A DNA stretch of 64,000 nt, from contig JAUCBJ010008427.1 of the NCBI GenBank assembly GCA_032718475.1, positions 93,275 to 157,274 on the forward strand. The letters run 5' to 3'. The position numbers and the translations under genes were made by a program. The notes under the pieces are model-generated. The model saw only the letters and a program-made list of their open reading frames with translations. It made no database searches and had not been told where the DNA came from. Below are positions 21,770-32,863 of the stretch, piece by piece. The stretch comes from Nemertoderma westbladi. Its lineage: Eukaryota; Xenacoelomorpha; Nemertodermatida; Nemertodermatidae. Numbering within the stretch: the stretch's first letter is position 1; each line of letters starts with the position of its first letter.

Positions 21770-22964
21770 TGTAAAAGCTTTTGTGGGATAACTGATACGT
21801 TTGCCTTTGCTGGCCAGTTCCCCCCCAGTCGCTAAAATACTCTCAAAGGGATTTATAACTAAAATAGTGCAAGCTACCAGCTTATTGGCTGATGTGCTGT
21901 ACGGAGATATCTGGGCTCAGTTTAATCGGCCAACTAGTTTAGGGAGGTAGCCTATACCCTGCTGTCCGTGTCGGCCAATAGAATTTGCGTAGGCGTTGAT
22001 TTCGACCTATCCCAGCGCTACTGAACTGAATTTCCTATCTCACTGCTCATCCTCTGTGTTGAACGGGGCTTCGTGGAATAAGAGTTTTGGTATACTCGTA
22101 TAGTAGTAGTAGTCATATGATTTTATATGATTCTGTTGTTGTGTTCCCATTTTCGCCATAACACCGGCTTTTTGGGAAGAACTCTAGTAAAACTGCTTAA
22201 ATTATCGAAAGTATAAACTGTTACCTAATCTCACTGATTAACATACTCACTTAATTTAATTGCATTAATCATATTGTTTGTACTGTTATTTTACCGTCAG
22301 TTATTAATTGTACCTATTTGTTGATGGAAATATTGCTCTTTGGATAATACGGATAAATCACCCAAATTCCCAATTTTCTTGATACACTACAGGTTAGAGA
22401 GACCGGCTATACATAACAATTGCGATTTATATTAATGTGGTGTGTATTGAATCCAATGTTATTTAGCAGACCCTACGTGAGTCAATTGCTGCTCTCTTTA
22501 TGTGTGATCAAATATACTGACGGTCGGCAGAATAGTGTGTATGATTGTGATTGGTAACAAAGTATTTCCTAAAGAATACGCTTTATACTTCAATCATAAG
22601 CAGTATCGTTGCGTTTTAGTATAAGTCTTAGTTCTGTTTAAATAGATAAAGCGCCACGTCCTAAAGGAACTGTTAATATTTCCCGAAAGCCAATAATATC
22701 TGTCAGAGATTAATTATTAACGATCTATCGAATAATACAGTAGGTATACACTGCAACCTTACACTGCAATAATAAAATTTAAGCATCCGAATTCAGTCTC
22801 CCGGGTGTAGATCCATCGGGTGAATGATCGCGCATGGGCTGACTTCGGCTAGTGTTTTGCGTATTAGCATAAAATATTGTCGTATGCTAAAGTGGTTTTA
22901 ATTAACTAAAAGACATATAAATTTTGGCAGGTTAAACTGCTAAAGGTCTTCAAAAGCGCGAACA
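21770..22964 (+). repeat. Right LTR
   Basis: Same length and same ends as the left LTR. It is preceded by TCTGGGAGCGG, a short purine-rich stretch that could be the plus-strand primer. One difference from the left LTR was found by eye. The GTCCG target duplicate follows at 22965-22969. Confidence 0.88.
22771..22776 (+). promoter_or_regulatory. Candidate polyadenylation signal in the right LTR
   Basis: AATAAA at the same LTR position as 14174-14179 in the left copy. It is suitably placed to end the element transcript within the LTR. No cleavage site can be seen from sequence alone. Confidence 0.45.
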
Positions 22965-24302
22965 GTCCGTCTCCTCGGCCATCCATTTGGTTGCTCTGAC
23001 TAAATGTCGGCTCAATTTCATTTTTATTATTGACAGATTGTTAACCTACCTGGTGCTGAGTCGGGCCTTGTAGTTGTAGTAGAGACCACCCACTGAGGCC
23101 TGAGGCATTGATACAGCACAGGCTAATACGTAGGAAGGGAGTTAGTTGGATGCGGCTTTGTTAAAAGGAGGAGTATGCATAATAATCGGATTGTGTGTGT
23201 TATTGTGTGATTAGATAATCACTTCCCACCTTTTCCTTTGTGTAGCTTCAGTTTAGAGTCATTATGAAATGGCAACGTTCTGTATGAAAGCGTCCTAATT
23301 ATAGTTCTATAGTTAGTAGCTGGGTCTGTTACAGGGCAAGAGGCAGCTATTAAATAGCGACACTCTGTCTCGAACGAGTTCGGTATACTGATGAAATTCA
23401 AATTACGCCTATTTATAATAGCTGGGTCTGAATTCCAGGGCGATAGTAACTGAAAACATTACATTATTAGGCTCTGGCTCTGTGCTAACAGAGTCGGCAT
23501 ATTTGGGTGATTTTATGATTATGTAATTATTATTTATCGAGACAGGGGGTGGGGGCCTTTTACGCAAAACTCGCCTTGGCGAATTAATATCCCGCCTCAA
23601 TGTTAAATTCTCAATTTAGGGAAAGGAGCAGATTGCAGTGGCACGTTATTTTAACCAAAACAATAAATTAAACATAAATTAACAGGTTACAGTTTTATTT
23701 TTGAGAGTAATCATCTGTTATTTGCGTCAAATTTCCCCTGGTGAGGGATGAATTTTTATGGCGTCCAGTTTCCCCCCCTAACTGTATTTATGAGAGCATT
23801 TATATTATAGCGTACTAAAACAGCTAAATAAAGTAGAGTACTTTTTTCAGATTTTAAATAAATTTTACGAATTAAATATATGAACTTGTTATTTTTATTA
23901 CCAATCGAATAGAATAAAAGTAAATAATAAATTAATTATTACGCTGCAAGTGCTAGCACACTGCTTATAACTTAAGTGACACGTGACAGGTAAAGGTGTG
24001 TTAATTATTAGATTAGTAAAAAATATGTAGAAAATAATAAGTTAGGGCGTCTTACACTGCACTCTTACAGGCATGTTTACTACAGTGGCTAGTCCAGCCG
24101 TTACTACACTGGAGCCTTTCTCTCTACCTAAGTGCCAGCATGCTGGGCTTTACTTACACTGAGCCTCTATTCACTGGCTGTGATTGACAAGCCTACGTGC
24201 CTCAAGAGTCCCTTTCATGAATACCGCAGTTTTTATTTGGCCGTTTTGGTCACTTTGTTTGCGAAAATGACCAAGTTAATGCTTATTGGGATTAGGACTG
24301 TA

Positions 24303-25500
24303 CATTTACAGTATGTATCTATTTACCTTTTCTTTATGATGTTCCACTAGAGCTTATTTCTGCATTTAATTTATTACTATTGTTATTGACCTATTTAATC
24401 AATTCCTATATTCTCACTAACTATCGTTATATTTCTCGGACTATATCGACATTTGGTGCTGTGTTGTTGCATTAAGTTGTTTTTAAGGAGCATTAAGGTT
24501 TCCTTAATGGTGCATTAAGGACTATATAACAGTATATGTATTTGAATCTATAATTTACTGTTGCAATTATTAGTCAATATTAAACATGCGTACATACAAA
24601 CATACGGTGACTACAATTGTAGTCCTAATATGCAAATTAGTGCTAACTAATGCAATTTTTCCATGTTTGAGTATTCTAGTAATGCAGTTTATCGATTACA
24701 TTTAAATAAGAAAGAATTACTTAGGCCTAATAATAATGTAGTGAAAATAATGTTCCAATAATAATACAAATATTTAAATTTAATTTGGATTGTATTTGTA
24801 AGGCAGGGTTCACAGTTCACACAAACTCTTCACTAGGCCACCATGTTTTCATTATTATTATTTTTTTTTTTATTATTATTATTTATCTTTTATTCTCTTA
24901 AACTCCCTTTTATAAAATAATAAAAATGGAGGCAGCTCAGTCGGGAGAGTCCAGACACAGCTGTTAATTGGTAGAGAATAAGCGTCAACTACCTTATGCT
25001 AGTTCTACTGCATAATCGTTAGTCATTACTATTCAATACAAATAAAATCAAGACTGGGTTCTGGTTCTCTAGACTAGAATAGGCTAGGCCTATTATTATT
25101 TATAAATATTTTGTATTGAAATAGTTTAAGTAATGAAAACATACAGACATAGGTAGTGAGCAGTGCGTATCTGACTCTGACAAGTGACAATAGAATGTGC
25201 TGTACACTGCAGTGTATTTGATTTTGCACTATACTGCTATATGGTAGGCCTACCTGCTGCTGACCTGTAAAACAGATAGTGTACATACAGTCAGTACTAG
25301 TACAGTACAGTCCCTACAGAGTAGGGTTCGATCAGTGCACCCCCACCAGCAAAAATATTGCCGGTGTCAGTGTTTTTTTAAAATGATTTGCTGCTGCTCT
25401 GCTGTTCAATTCAAATTAAAGCCTACTGCCGTACCGGTATGGCAGACAGACTGGCTAAGCTATCAGTCAGCTATAAGGCCATACTGCAGTACTGCTATAG
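24303..25500. other. AT-rich spacer, no gene seen
   Basis: Contains an (ATT)n-rich stretch near 24855-24895 and, at about 25323, TAGGGTTCGATCAGTG. The latter resembles the start of the hAT-like element just downstream and may be a solo, decayed end. Confidence 0.4.
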
Positions 25501-25508
25501 CCAGATAG

Positions 25509-26364
25509 TAGGGCTCGATCGTAGCTCCGGCCTCCGGCTCCGGCCTCCGGCTCCGGCCATTTTGGCACCTCCGGCTCCGGCTCCGGTAAAAATATTGCCG
25601 GAGTTAATTTTTTAATAAAGTATTATATTTCGTGCATTTATTCTAATCTGAACAATTATTTACACTATACTGCTATATAGCCTAAGTACTGTCAGTACTG
25701 TAGTACAGCTTCAATAGGCCTATCCAGATATCAAGCATAATACTGCAGTATTTACTTAAAGCTGTAAAGTCAATGACTGACTGACTGTACTGCAGTACTG
25801 GTACTGCTGTACTGGACAGCTGGCTGACTAGCAGACTATAACAGACAGACAGATAGGCCCTACTGTAAAAAATTGTAAATGCTATGCACTGCTATGATTG
25901 TACACTGTACCAGTACCACTGCAGCCATTTACTGATGTCATGCCAGCATACCAGCATACTGTACTGCAGTACTGGTACACGTTTGGTAGGCTACCTACAG
26001 ACCTACAGTACACACCTCTACCACAGTTAGACAGTTAGTGAGTTAGGCTGTTAGGTCTGTAGGTACTGTAGGTAATTTTTAGCCGTCAGCGTCAGGCCGT
26101 CTGTCCGTGATAAATTAATTACTTAAATTTTAAATTGGAAATTCGTAAATCTATAAATTATGAAATTAATTAGACCTATAGCTCACAGCTGTACAGTATG
26201 GTTGAATATGAGCGATTGGCGAACGATAACCATACTTTATTTTTCTTTTATAAATAATTAAATTTTTAAAATTTTTGAAAAACTCCGGCTCCGGCTCCGG
26301 CCAAATTGTCCAACTCCGGCTCCTGCTCCGGCTCCGGCCAAATCCCAACTCCGATCGAGCCCTA
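25509..26364. mobile_element. hAT-like non-autonomous element with CCGGCTCCGG-rich ends
   Basis: The left end TAGGGCTCGATCG and the right end CGATCGAGCCCTA are inverted copies. Both subterminal regions carry runs of the CCGGCTCCGG motif, in opposite orientation. TAGGG...CCCTA ends fit hAT elements. The flanking octamers CCAGATAG (25501-25508) and CCAGACTG (26365-26372) agree at six of eight positions, so an 8-bp duplication is plausible but not perfect. It is 856 bp and has no transposase frame. Confidence 0.65.
25663..25860 (+). repeat. Duplicated segment, partner at 26469-26645
   Basis: A block of about 190 bp, including TACAGCTTCAATA, AATACTGCAGTA and GGCTGACTAGCAGACTATAA, recurs in the same orientation at 26469-26645 with small gaps. 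The first copy lies inside the hAT-like element and the second just outside it, so the surroundings were rearranged or duplicated after insertion. Confidence 0.6.
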
Positions 26365-26372
26365 CCAGACTG

Positions 26373-26950
26373 CCAGATAGCTGTCTGACTGTTTGTCTAC
26401 TGGTCTAGCAGTCTAGTGACTTGACTAGCAGACTAGTGTAGTGGTAGGCAGACAATTCTTTAAAACACTACTGCACTATAGGCCTAAGTACTTTAGTATT
26501 AGTACAGCTTCAATATCAAGCATAATACTGCAGTACCGGTACTGCAGTATTTACTTAAAGTCAATGACTGATTGACTGTACTGCAGTAATGGTACTGCTG
26601 TACTGGCCAGCTGGCTGACTAGCAGACTATAACAGATAGGCCCTACCAGCCTACTGTAACAGTGTAAAAAATTGTAAATGCTATGATTGTACACTGTACC
26701 ACTGCAGGGATACATGACCGAACGTAATCAGGATCGAATGTAACATAGTTATTTCGTATCGAACGTAACTGCAATTATGTTACATTGGATTCTATAACTA
26801 TGTTACATTCGATCTACAAATTACTAAGCTCGAATGTAACATTGCCATTTACAAAATTTAATTAAAGGAGCCGGTTACAGAGGTGTGTTGGGGGAACCAA
26901 AACAATAAACGAAAGTTAACACATGTTACAAGATTGCAGGTCACTTAATT
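26373..26950. other. Spacer with short inverted repeats, no gene seen
   Basis: Besides the duplicated block, 26715-26850 holds several copies of CGAATGTAACAT and its inverse TATGTTACATTCGA, which form a small palindromic cluster. This could be a decayed miniature element, but its borders are not resolved. Confidence 0.4.
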
Positions 26951-26958
26951 GTGTCTTG

Positions 26959-27389
26959 CAGTCGGGGAGAAGTTCAAATTTCAACGGAGTTGAAATTTAA
27001 AACTTTTTTTTTTAAATTCAGCTTTTAAGTTGTAAATTGAACTCTAAAATGGGAGGTAGAATTATATGTCAGATGCCGTCCGATCCGATCCGATCCGATC
27101 CGATGCAATTCAGCAATTATTCTAGCTACAACTGTCAGACTGCAGACTGTACAAGCCTAGCTGCTTAGGCCTACTTCTGTTTTGCCTATCACAGTTCAGC
27201 CAGTATTGGATTCCATTCCAATTCCATATTTCAGTACCCCCTATTTCCAAACCTACTCCAAAGGTTGAATTTTAAAAAAAAGTTGAATTTTAAACCCTTC
27301 TCCAAAAGTTGAATTTTAATAAAAAGTTGAATTTTAAAAAATAAAGTTGAAATTTCAACTCAGTTGAAAATAGAACTTCTCCCCTACTG
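26959..27389. mobile_element. CAGT-ended inverted-repeat element, 431 bp (element D)
   Basis: The left end CAGTCGGGGAGAAGTTC and right end GAACTTCTCCCCTACTG are inverted copies with one mismatch. A perfect 5-bp duplication TCTTG flanks it (26954-26958 and 27390-27394). The subterminal regions are filled with GTTGAAATT/AATTTCAAC motifs in both orientations. The ends resemble those of elements A, B and C in this window. It contains no coding sequence apart from two GATCC-rich and CAATTCC-like stretches. Confidence 0.85.
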
Positions 27390-27394
27390 TCTTG

Positions 27395-28049
27395 GGTCTT
27401 TGTTTTGTACTCACTGCAGCCATTTACTGCTGTCATGCCAGCATACTGTACTGCAGTACTGGTAGGCCCTACCCTACACGTTTGGTAGGCTACCTAAAGT
27501 ACACACCTCTACCACAGTTAGACAGTTAGTGAGTTAGGTACCCTACTGTAGGTAATTTTTAGCCGTCTGTCCGTGATAAATTAATTAGGCGATTAATTAG
27601 GCCTACTTAAATTTTAAATTGAAAATTCATAAATCTTTAAATTATGAAATTAATTAGACCTACAGTATGATTGATTATGAGCAATTTGCTAATGATAGCC
27701 ATAGGCCTACTTTATTTTTTTTTTTTAAATAATTGAATTTTTAAAATTTTTGAAAAACTCCGGCTCCAGCTCCGGCCAAATTGTCCGGCTCCGGCTCCGG
27801 CCAAATCCCAACTCCGATCAGTAGGCTGACTGTGCATGCATCTTCTTGGGGTATGTAGTATGTAACGTTCATAGTTCATACTATAGAATAATATATATGT
27901 ATTGGTGTATTATTATTGTATTTGTCTGTTTAGTTAGGCCTATATTATATTTATATATATAAAAACACTTTCTTCATTCCCAGCCTACAAGCAACCTAGA
28001 AACAAATGTATTTCAGTAATTAAACAGAAGGTTGCCTACTGCCTACGAA
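27395..28049. other. Spacer with hAT end remnant and start of a LINE relic
   Basis: 27758-27818 repeats the CCGGCTCCGG-rich right end seen at 26280-26355, so a second, partial hAT-like copy was here. From about 27980 the plus strand encodes YKQPRNKCISVIKQKVAYCL, which fits the region before the reverse transcriptase of the LINE relic that resumes at 33923. Confidence 0.5.
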
Positions 28050-28264
28050 TAGGGCTCAACAGAAGCTTCGGCTTCGGTTCGGTTCGGGCCGAAGTTTGGC
28101 GATTTCGGTTCGGTTCGGCTTCTGCAATTGATACTGCAGAAGCCAGGAGCAAACTTTGCTAATTATTCCAAGTATTACATTGACTGATTGAGCTAAGACC
28201 AGAAGACAGTAAGACTAATCAATCTGTCCATCGTTGTACTAAATAATTTTGGGGTGCAAACGTT

Positions 28265-28776
28265 AAGCAGACACTGGTGCAGAGCAGACAGTAGGTACAG
28301 ACAGTGGTGCAGACAGTGGACAGTGGTGCAGACAGTGATGTAGACAGTGGTGCAGACACCTGGTGCAGACAGTGGTGCAGTCGTGCAGCCACTGGTGCAG
28401 ACAGTGGTGCAGACAGTGGTGCAGACAGTTGTGCAGGCTTTGGTACAGACAGTGGTGCAGACAGTGGTGCAGACACTGGTGCAGACAGTGTTGCAGACAG
28501 TGGTGCAGACACCTGGTGCAGACAGTGGTGCAGACACTGGTGCAGACAGTGGTGTAGACAGTGGTGCAGACACTGGTGCAGACACTGGTGCAGACGCGGA
28601 CTAACAATTCCTGAGACCTTACTGTAGTTAGTCTGCACTGTCTGAACCACTGTCTGACTGTCTGCACCAGTGTCTGCACCAGTCTGCCAGTGTCTGCACC
28701 ACTGCCTTCACCACTGTCTGCATCACTGTCTGCACCACTGTCTGCACCCAGTGTCTGCACCACTGTCTGCACCAGT
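28265..28776. repeat. 12-bp CAGTGGTGCAGA array, then its inverse
   Basis: 28265-28605 is a degenerate tandem array of GACAGTGGTGCA. From 28640 the same unit runs in the opposite orientation (TGTCTGCACCAC) up to the start of element A at 28777, and it resumes at 32864. The turning point near 28610-28640 makes the region an imperfect giant hairpin. The repeated Thr/Val/Cys and Ala/Asp/Gln open frames here are by-products of a 12-bp unit without stops. Confidence 0.85.
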
Positions 28777-29156
28777 CAGTAGGGAACATACCCTTAAATA
28801 AGCTCCAAAAGTGGGTTCTTATTTAAGGAAAATGGCTCTTATTTAGGGGTTTTTGGGCCTTTTTTGGATATTTTTTCGATATAATATGCAATAACTTGTT
28901 TCAGGAAAAAATACCGCATAATTTTATTTTACAATGTAAAAGTTGGGTCTTTCTTGAACATAAAGCAAAAAACCAGAAAACATTTCACCGTCCGGTTTTT
29001 TTTCTACAAGCGTTTTAAAATTTCATCAAAAATACGACTAGTTCCTAAATAATTTGAATTTGAAACTCCGGCGTTTTTATCCGAGTCTCAAGAGACTTTG
29101 AGGCGCCGTAAACGACGTACTAGTTTAAATCCAGATGTCAGAGAAAAGTTGGAGGC

Positions 29157-29580
29157 CCTTAAATAAGCTCCAAAAGTGGGTTCTTATTTAAGGAAAATGG
29201 CTCTTATTTAGGGGTTTTTGGGCCTTTTTTGGATATTTTTTCGACATAATATGCAATAACTTGTTTCAGTAAAAAATACCGCATAATTTTATTTCACAAT
29301 ATAAAAGTTGGTTCTTTCTTGAACATAATGCAAAAAACCAGAAAACATTTCACCGTCCGGTTTTTTTTCTACAAGCGTTTTAAAATTGCATCAAAAATAC
29401 GACCAGTTCCTAAATAAGAGGGATTTTTTAAATTTACCTTATTTAAGACATCGAAATTGTACACAAATACTAAAAGTCCTTAAATAAGAACTTTTTGACA
29501 TGGGTTTCTTATTTAGGTATACAATTTCATTCCAAAATCTGCATACTCCTTAAATAAATTAAATATTTCTCATTTCTCAC
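29157..29580. repeat. Second, internal copy of the left terminal repeat of element A
   Basis: The sequence from CCTTAAATAAGCTCC onwards repeats what begins at 28793. The outer copy is cut short at about 29045 and followed by an unrelated 110-bp segment. The inner copy runs the full length and matches the end of element B. The left terminus is therefore a tandem duplication, perhaps from one element end joined to another. Confidence 0.75.
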
Positions 29581-29785
29581 AGAGAGTAGAAGCAGTTCCG
29601 CGACAATAATAATATTGCTCCTCAAAAGAGGGCCCTTACTGCATCAGGGACGCGTTTTTCGACAGAGCCTCGTCAGCTGAAACAGCCAGTGCCGCTAGTC
29701 GATGGGGTTGACTTGTTGACGAGAGGCTATTATGAGGCGCAATGGGATACGCCTTGCGTATCTCCTTCTGTCAACCAATACGGGC
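29580..29785. mobile_element. 206-bp insertion in element A with 11-bp duplication
   Basis: Flanked by CTCATTTCTCA at 29569-29579 and 29786-29796. Element B has this stretch once and lacks the insert. The insert is more GC-rich than its surroundings and has no tRNA-like or poly(A) features that would make it a clear SINE. Identity unknown. Confidence 0.6.
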
Positions 29786-29974
29786 CTCATTTCTCATATA
29801 TTAAATTAAATAAATTAAATTAAATATCCTTATATTATGTCTCTTATAACCTCGTCTCCCAGCCCCGTCCTCCTTCTGCCCTAATCTGCTTATGACAGTT
29901 ATGACCTCCTACCTCCTAACCTTGACAGGACATTGTAAGATGCAGAGATAAGGGAGCTTCTGAGCTTAATTGGA

Positions 29975-31565
29975 TAGGTGCAAATATGCACAACGAGCAA
30001 CAATGACCAACAATAAGCAACAACGAGCAACAAATGAACAATGAGTAACAAAACAACGAGCAACAACGAGTAACAACGAGCAACAATTAGCAACAACGAG
30101 TAACATTGAGCAATAATAAAGTACAACAACGAGCAATAATGAGAAACAACGACTGAACGAGCAACAACGAGTAACAATGAGCAACTACGACTACGACGAG
30201 TAACATTGAGCAACAATGAGAAACAACGAGCAAAAATGAGCAATAATAAAGTACAACAACGAGCAACAACGAGAAACAGCGAGCAACAATGAGGAACAAC
30301 GACTGCACGAGCAATAATAAAGTACAACAACGAGCAACAATGAGCAACAACAAGTAACAATGAGTAATAATGAGCAACAACGAGAAACAGCGAGCAACAA
30401 TGAGGAACATCGACTGAACGAGCAATAATAAAGTACAACAACGAGCAACATTGAGAAACAACGAGCAACAATCACAATGAGCAATAATAAAGTACAACAA
30501 CGAGAAACAACGAGCAACAATGAGCAATAATAAAGTACAACAACGAGCAACAATGAGCAACAACGAGAAACAGCGAGCAACAATGAGGAACAACGACTGA
30601 ACGAGCAATAATAAAGTACAACAACGAGCAACAATGAGCAACAACGAGTAACATGAGTAATAATGAGCACCAACGAGCAACAATGTGCAACAATGAGCAA
30701 CAACGAGAAACAGCGAGCAACAATGAGGAACATCGACTGAACGAGCAATAATAAAGTACAACAACCAGCAACATTGAGAAACAATGAGCAATAATAAAGT
30801 ACAACAACGAGCCACATTGAGAAACAACGAGCAACAATCAACAATGAGCAATAATAAAGTACAACAACGAGCAACATTGAGAAACAACGAGCAACAATGA
30901 GCAATAATAAAGTACAACAACGAGAAACAACGAGCAACAATGAGCAATAATAAAGTACAACACCTAGAAACAACGAGCAACAATGAGCAATAATAAAGTA
31001 CAACAACGAGAAACAACGACCAATAATTAGGACATGAGGAACAACGAGTAACAATGAGCAACAATGACAATGACTAACAACGAGTAACATTGAGCAACAC
31101 TGAGCAATAATAAAGAACAACAACGAGCAATAATGAGCAACAACGACTGAACGAGCAACAACGAGTTATATTAAGCAACAACGAGATATATTGAGCAACA
31201 ATGAGCAATAATAAAGTACAACAACGAGCAACAATGACTGAACGAGCAACAACGAGTAATATTGAGCAACAACGAGCAATAATAAAGTACAACAACGAGA
31301 AACAACGAGCAACAATGAGGAACAACGATTGAATGACCAATAATAAAGTGCAACAATGAGTAACAATGAGCAATAATGAGCAACAACGAGCAATAATAGA
31401 GTACAACGAGCAACAACGAGCAAAAATAAAGTACAACTAACGAGCAACAATGAGCACCAACAAGCAACAATGACCAACAACGAGCAACAATGACCAACAA
31501 TGAGCAACAATGACCAACAATGAGAAATAATAAAGCACAACGAGCAGCATTGAGCAACAACAACG
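29975..31565. repeat. Decanucleotide GAGCAACAAY array in element A
   Basis: A 1.6-kb array built on a 10-bp unit (GAGCAACAAT / GAGCAACAAC, with GAGAAACAAC and GAGTAACAAC variants). It is punctuated by an AATAATAAAGTACAAC spacer every few units, so there is a higher-order pattern. On the minus strand all three frames are largely open because three units make ten codons without stops. The Cys/Ser/Leu-rich frames of up to 327 codons are therefore not evidence of proteins. Confidence 0.88.
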
Positions 31566-31866
31566 CGAAGCCTTAGCATATGGGTGCTATTAACGAGTTG
31601 TCTGTCGTCGTTGTAAATTTTTTATCGCTAATAACTCGGTCATTCCTTGATGAAATTAAACGAAACTTAGTATGTATGTAGTCCGTCAAAAGTTTAGAAA
31701 TAATCTGAAGTTTGGTAAAAAACAAACGAACGCAATGAGGCAAATTAAGGAGACGAGTATTGTGTTGAAGACCTCTGACTAACGAAAGACAACATGTTAG
31801 GGTAATGTTAGCCTAATGGCTGAATGGGGTGGGGCCCCTATCAGCTAGGGCTAGCTAAGGCTTTGC

Positions 31867-32118
31867 TCACTTCATGCTGCGCAAAGGTCCCACGAACGTG
31901 TCCCACTCTTGCCTGAGCCAGTTGAGCCAAAACGTCATCCAGTCATCATCTTTAACCTTCATAACGTCTATCAGCTGCCCAACCGAACCATCTTTGTGCC
32001 TATTGACATGACATTGACATTGGTTTTTCACTTTTTTCACACCTTTCAAGTACAACATTGTGGACAATCCATCTAAGTGGGGCGTCACACGGAGCAGAAG
32101 AGGAAATGCAGGACACAA
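31867..32118 (-). CDS. Small conserved frame in element A (about 83 codons), unknown
   Basis: Encodes a hydrophilic protein containing LDGLSTMLYLKGVKKVKN, a CQCHVNRH cluster and a C terminus rich in Trp and Asp (DDDWMTFWLNWLRQEW), ending SMK-stop. The frame in element B at 36800-37054 is nearly the same over the last 73 residues, while the first residues differ. Conservation of an open frame in two diverged copies could reflect coding or simply recent duplication. It might be an exon of a larger element gene. I recognise no family. Confidence 0.4.
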   Translation of the reverse strand: MCPAFPLLLRVTPHLDGLSTMLYLKGVKKVKNQCQCHVNRHKDGSVGQLIDVMKVKDDDWMTFWLNWLRQEWDTFVGPLRSMK

Positions 32119-32863
32119 GTTAGTTTTTCGAAACTGTGCGGCGATGTCCAGTTACTTGAGTCGTGTTTCATCGAAATACGTGACAATGTATGTGCGCTCA
32201 GATGGGCGATGGGCTATTCTTTTGAATATCAATGGGCTATTCTATGCTACCGTGTGAGGTAAGAATGCCAGTGCTAGCAACTTCATTATGATACGATATT
32301 CTATAGAGGATTTATAGAGTGCAGTGCAACCATTGTCCTTATCCTTATCCCAACAATTAGCAATATACAGACTGACATAAATCAAAGAATTATGAAAGAA
32401 GTGTAACACATACTGTAAGGAATAAGGAATATTTATTTTATTTAAGGAATGTGCAGATTTTGGAATATAATTGTATTCCTAAATAAGAAACCCCGGTCAA
32501 AAAGTTCTTATTTAGGGACTTTTAGTATTTATGTGTACAATTTCGATATCTTAAATAAGGTAAATTTAAAAAATCCCCCTTATTTCTGTATTTAGGAACT
32601 AGTCGTATTTTTGATGCAATTTTAAAATGCTTGTAGAAAAAAACCGGGACGGTGAAATGTTTTCTGGTTTTTTGCTTTATGTTCAAGAAAGACCCAACTT
32701 TTACATTGTGAAATAAAATTATGCGGTATTTTTTCCTGAAACAAGTTATTCCATATTATATCAAAAAAATATCCAAAAAAGGCCCAAAAACCCCTAAATA
32801 AGAGCCATTTTCCTTAAATAAGAACCCACTTTTGGAGCTTATTTAAGGGTATGTTCCCTACTG

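Larger units (their letters stand above)
13173..22964 (+). mobile_element. Young 9.8-kb LTR element coding only a giant Gag-like protein
   Basis: Identical-length LTRs (1,195 bp) begin TG and end CA. The flanking pentamer GTCCG at 13168-13172 and 22965-22969 is the target duplication, and copy 1 of the host transposon has the site once, so the insertion is proven. By eye the two LTRs differ only at one base (G near 13220, A in the right copy), which implies a recent event. The 7.4-kb interior has a 2.1-kb leader, a 101-codon frame and a 1,417-codon frame. There is no protease D(S/T)G, reverse-transcriptase YxDD, RNase H or integrase signature in either frame. No ordinary tRNA primer site (starting TGG) lies next to the left LTR. 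It is therefore presumably non-autonomous for reverse transcription but carries its own structural protein. Confidence 0.88.
13027..24300. mobile_element. TA-flanked inverted-repeat transposon, copy 2, split by an LTR element
   Basis: The same ends as the element at 2657-4237, with TA outside each end (13025-13026 and 24301-24302). The left 145 bp (to 13172) and the right part from 22965 are colinear with copy 1. Between them sits the LTR element. Without the insert and one duplicated pentamer the element is about 1,477 bp, close to the 1,581 bp of copy 1, the difference being partly the long G and C runs of copy 1. No transposase frame is present. Confidence 0.85.
28777..32863. mobile_element. 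CAGT-ended long-inverted-repeat element, 4.1 kb (element A)
   Basis: Ends CAGTAGGGAACATACCC and inverse, extending into inverted repeats of about 430 bp. The perfect pentamer CCAGT flanks it (28772-28776 and 32864-32868). The inverted repeats contain many CTTATTTA/TAAATAAG motifs in alternating orientation, a typical layout for transposase-binding sites. The interior carries a 1.6-kb decanucleotide array and one small minus-strand frame. Both have counterparts in element B, which lies in the opposite orientation. No recognisable transposase, so either non-autonomous or of an unknown kind. Confidence 0.87.

Noticed and set aside
13173-22964. Treating the 1,417-codon frame as a captured host gene
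   Set aside because: A CCHC knuckle next to a basic tail and its location directly before the right LTR fit a Gag role better. No host domain is recognised, although capture is not excluded.
28193-28772. Thr/Val/Cys-rich and Gln/Thr/Ala-rich frames
   Set aside because: Generated by the 12-bp array of element E on both strands.
30087-31123. Long Cys/Ser/Leu/Val-rich frames resembling membrane proteins
   Set aside because: A 10-bp repeat unit is open in all three frames of one strand. The same composition appears in the inverse array at 39130-40985. No unique sequence supports a protein.
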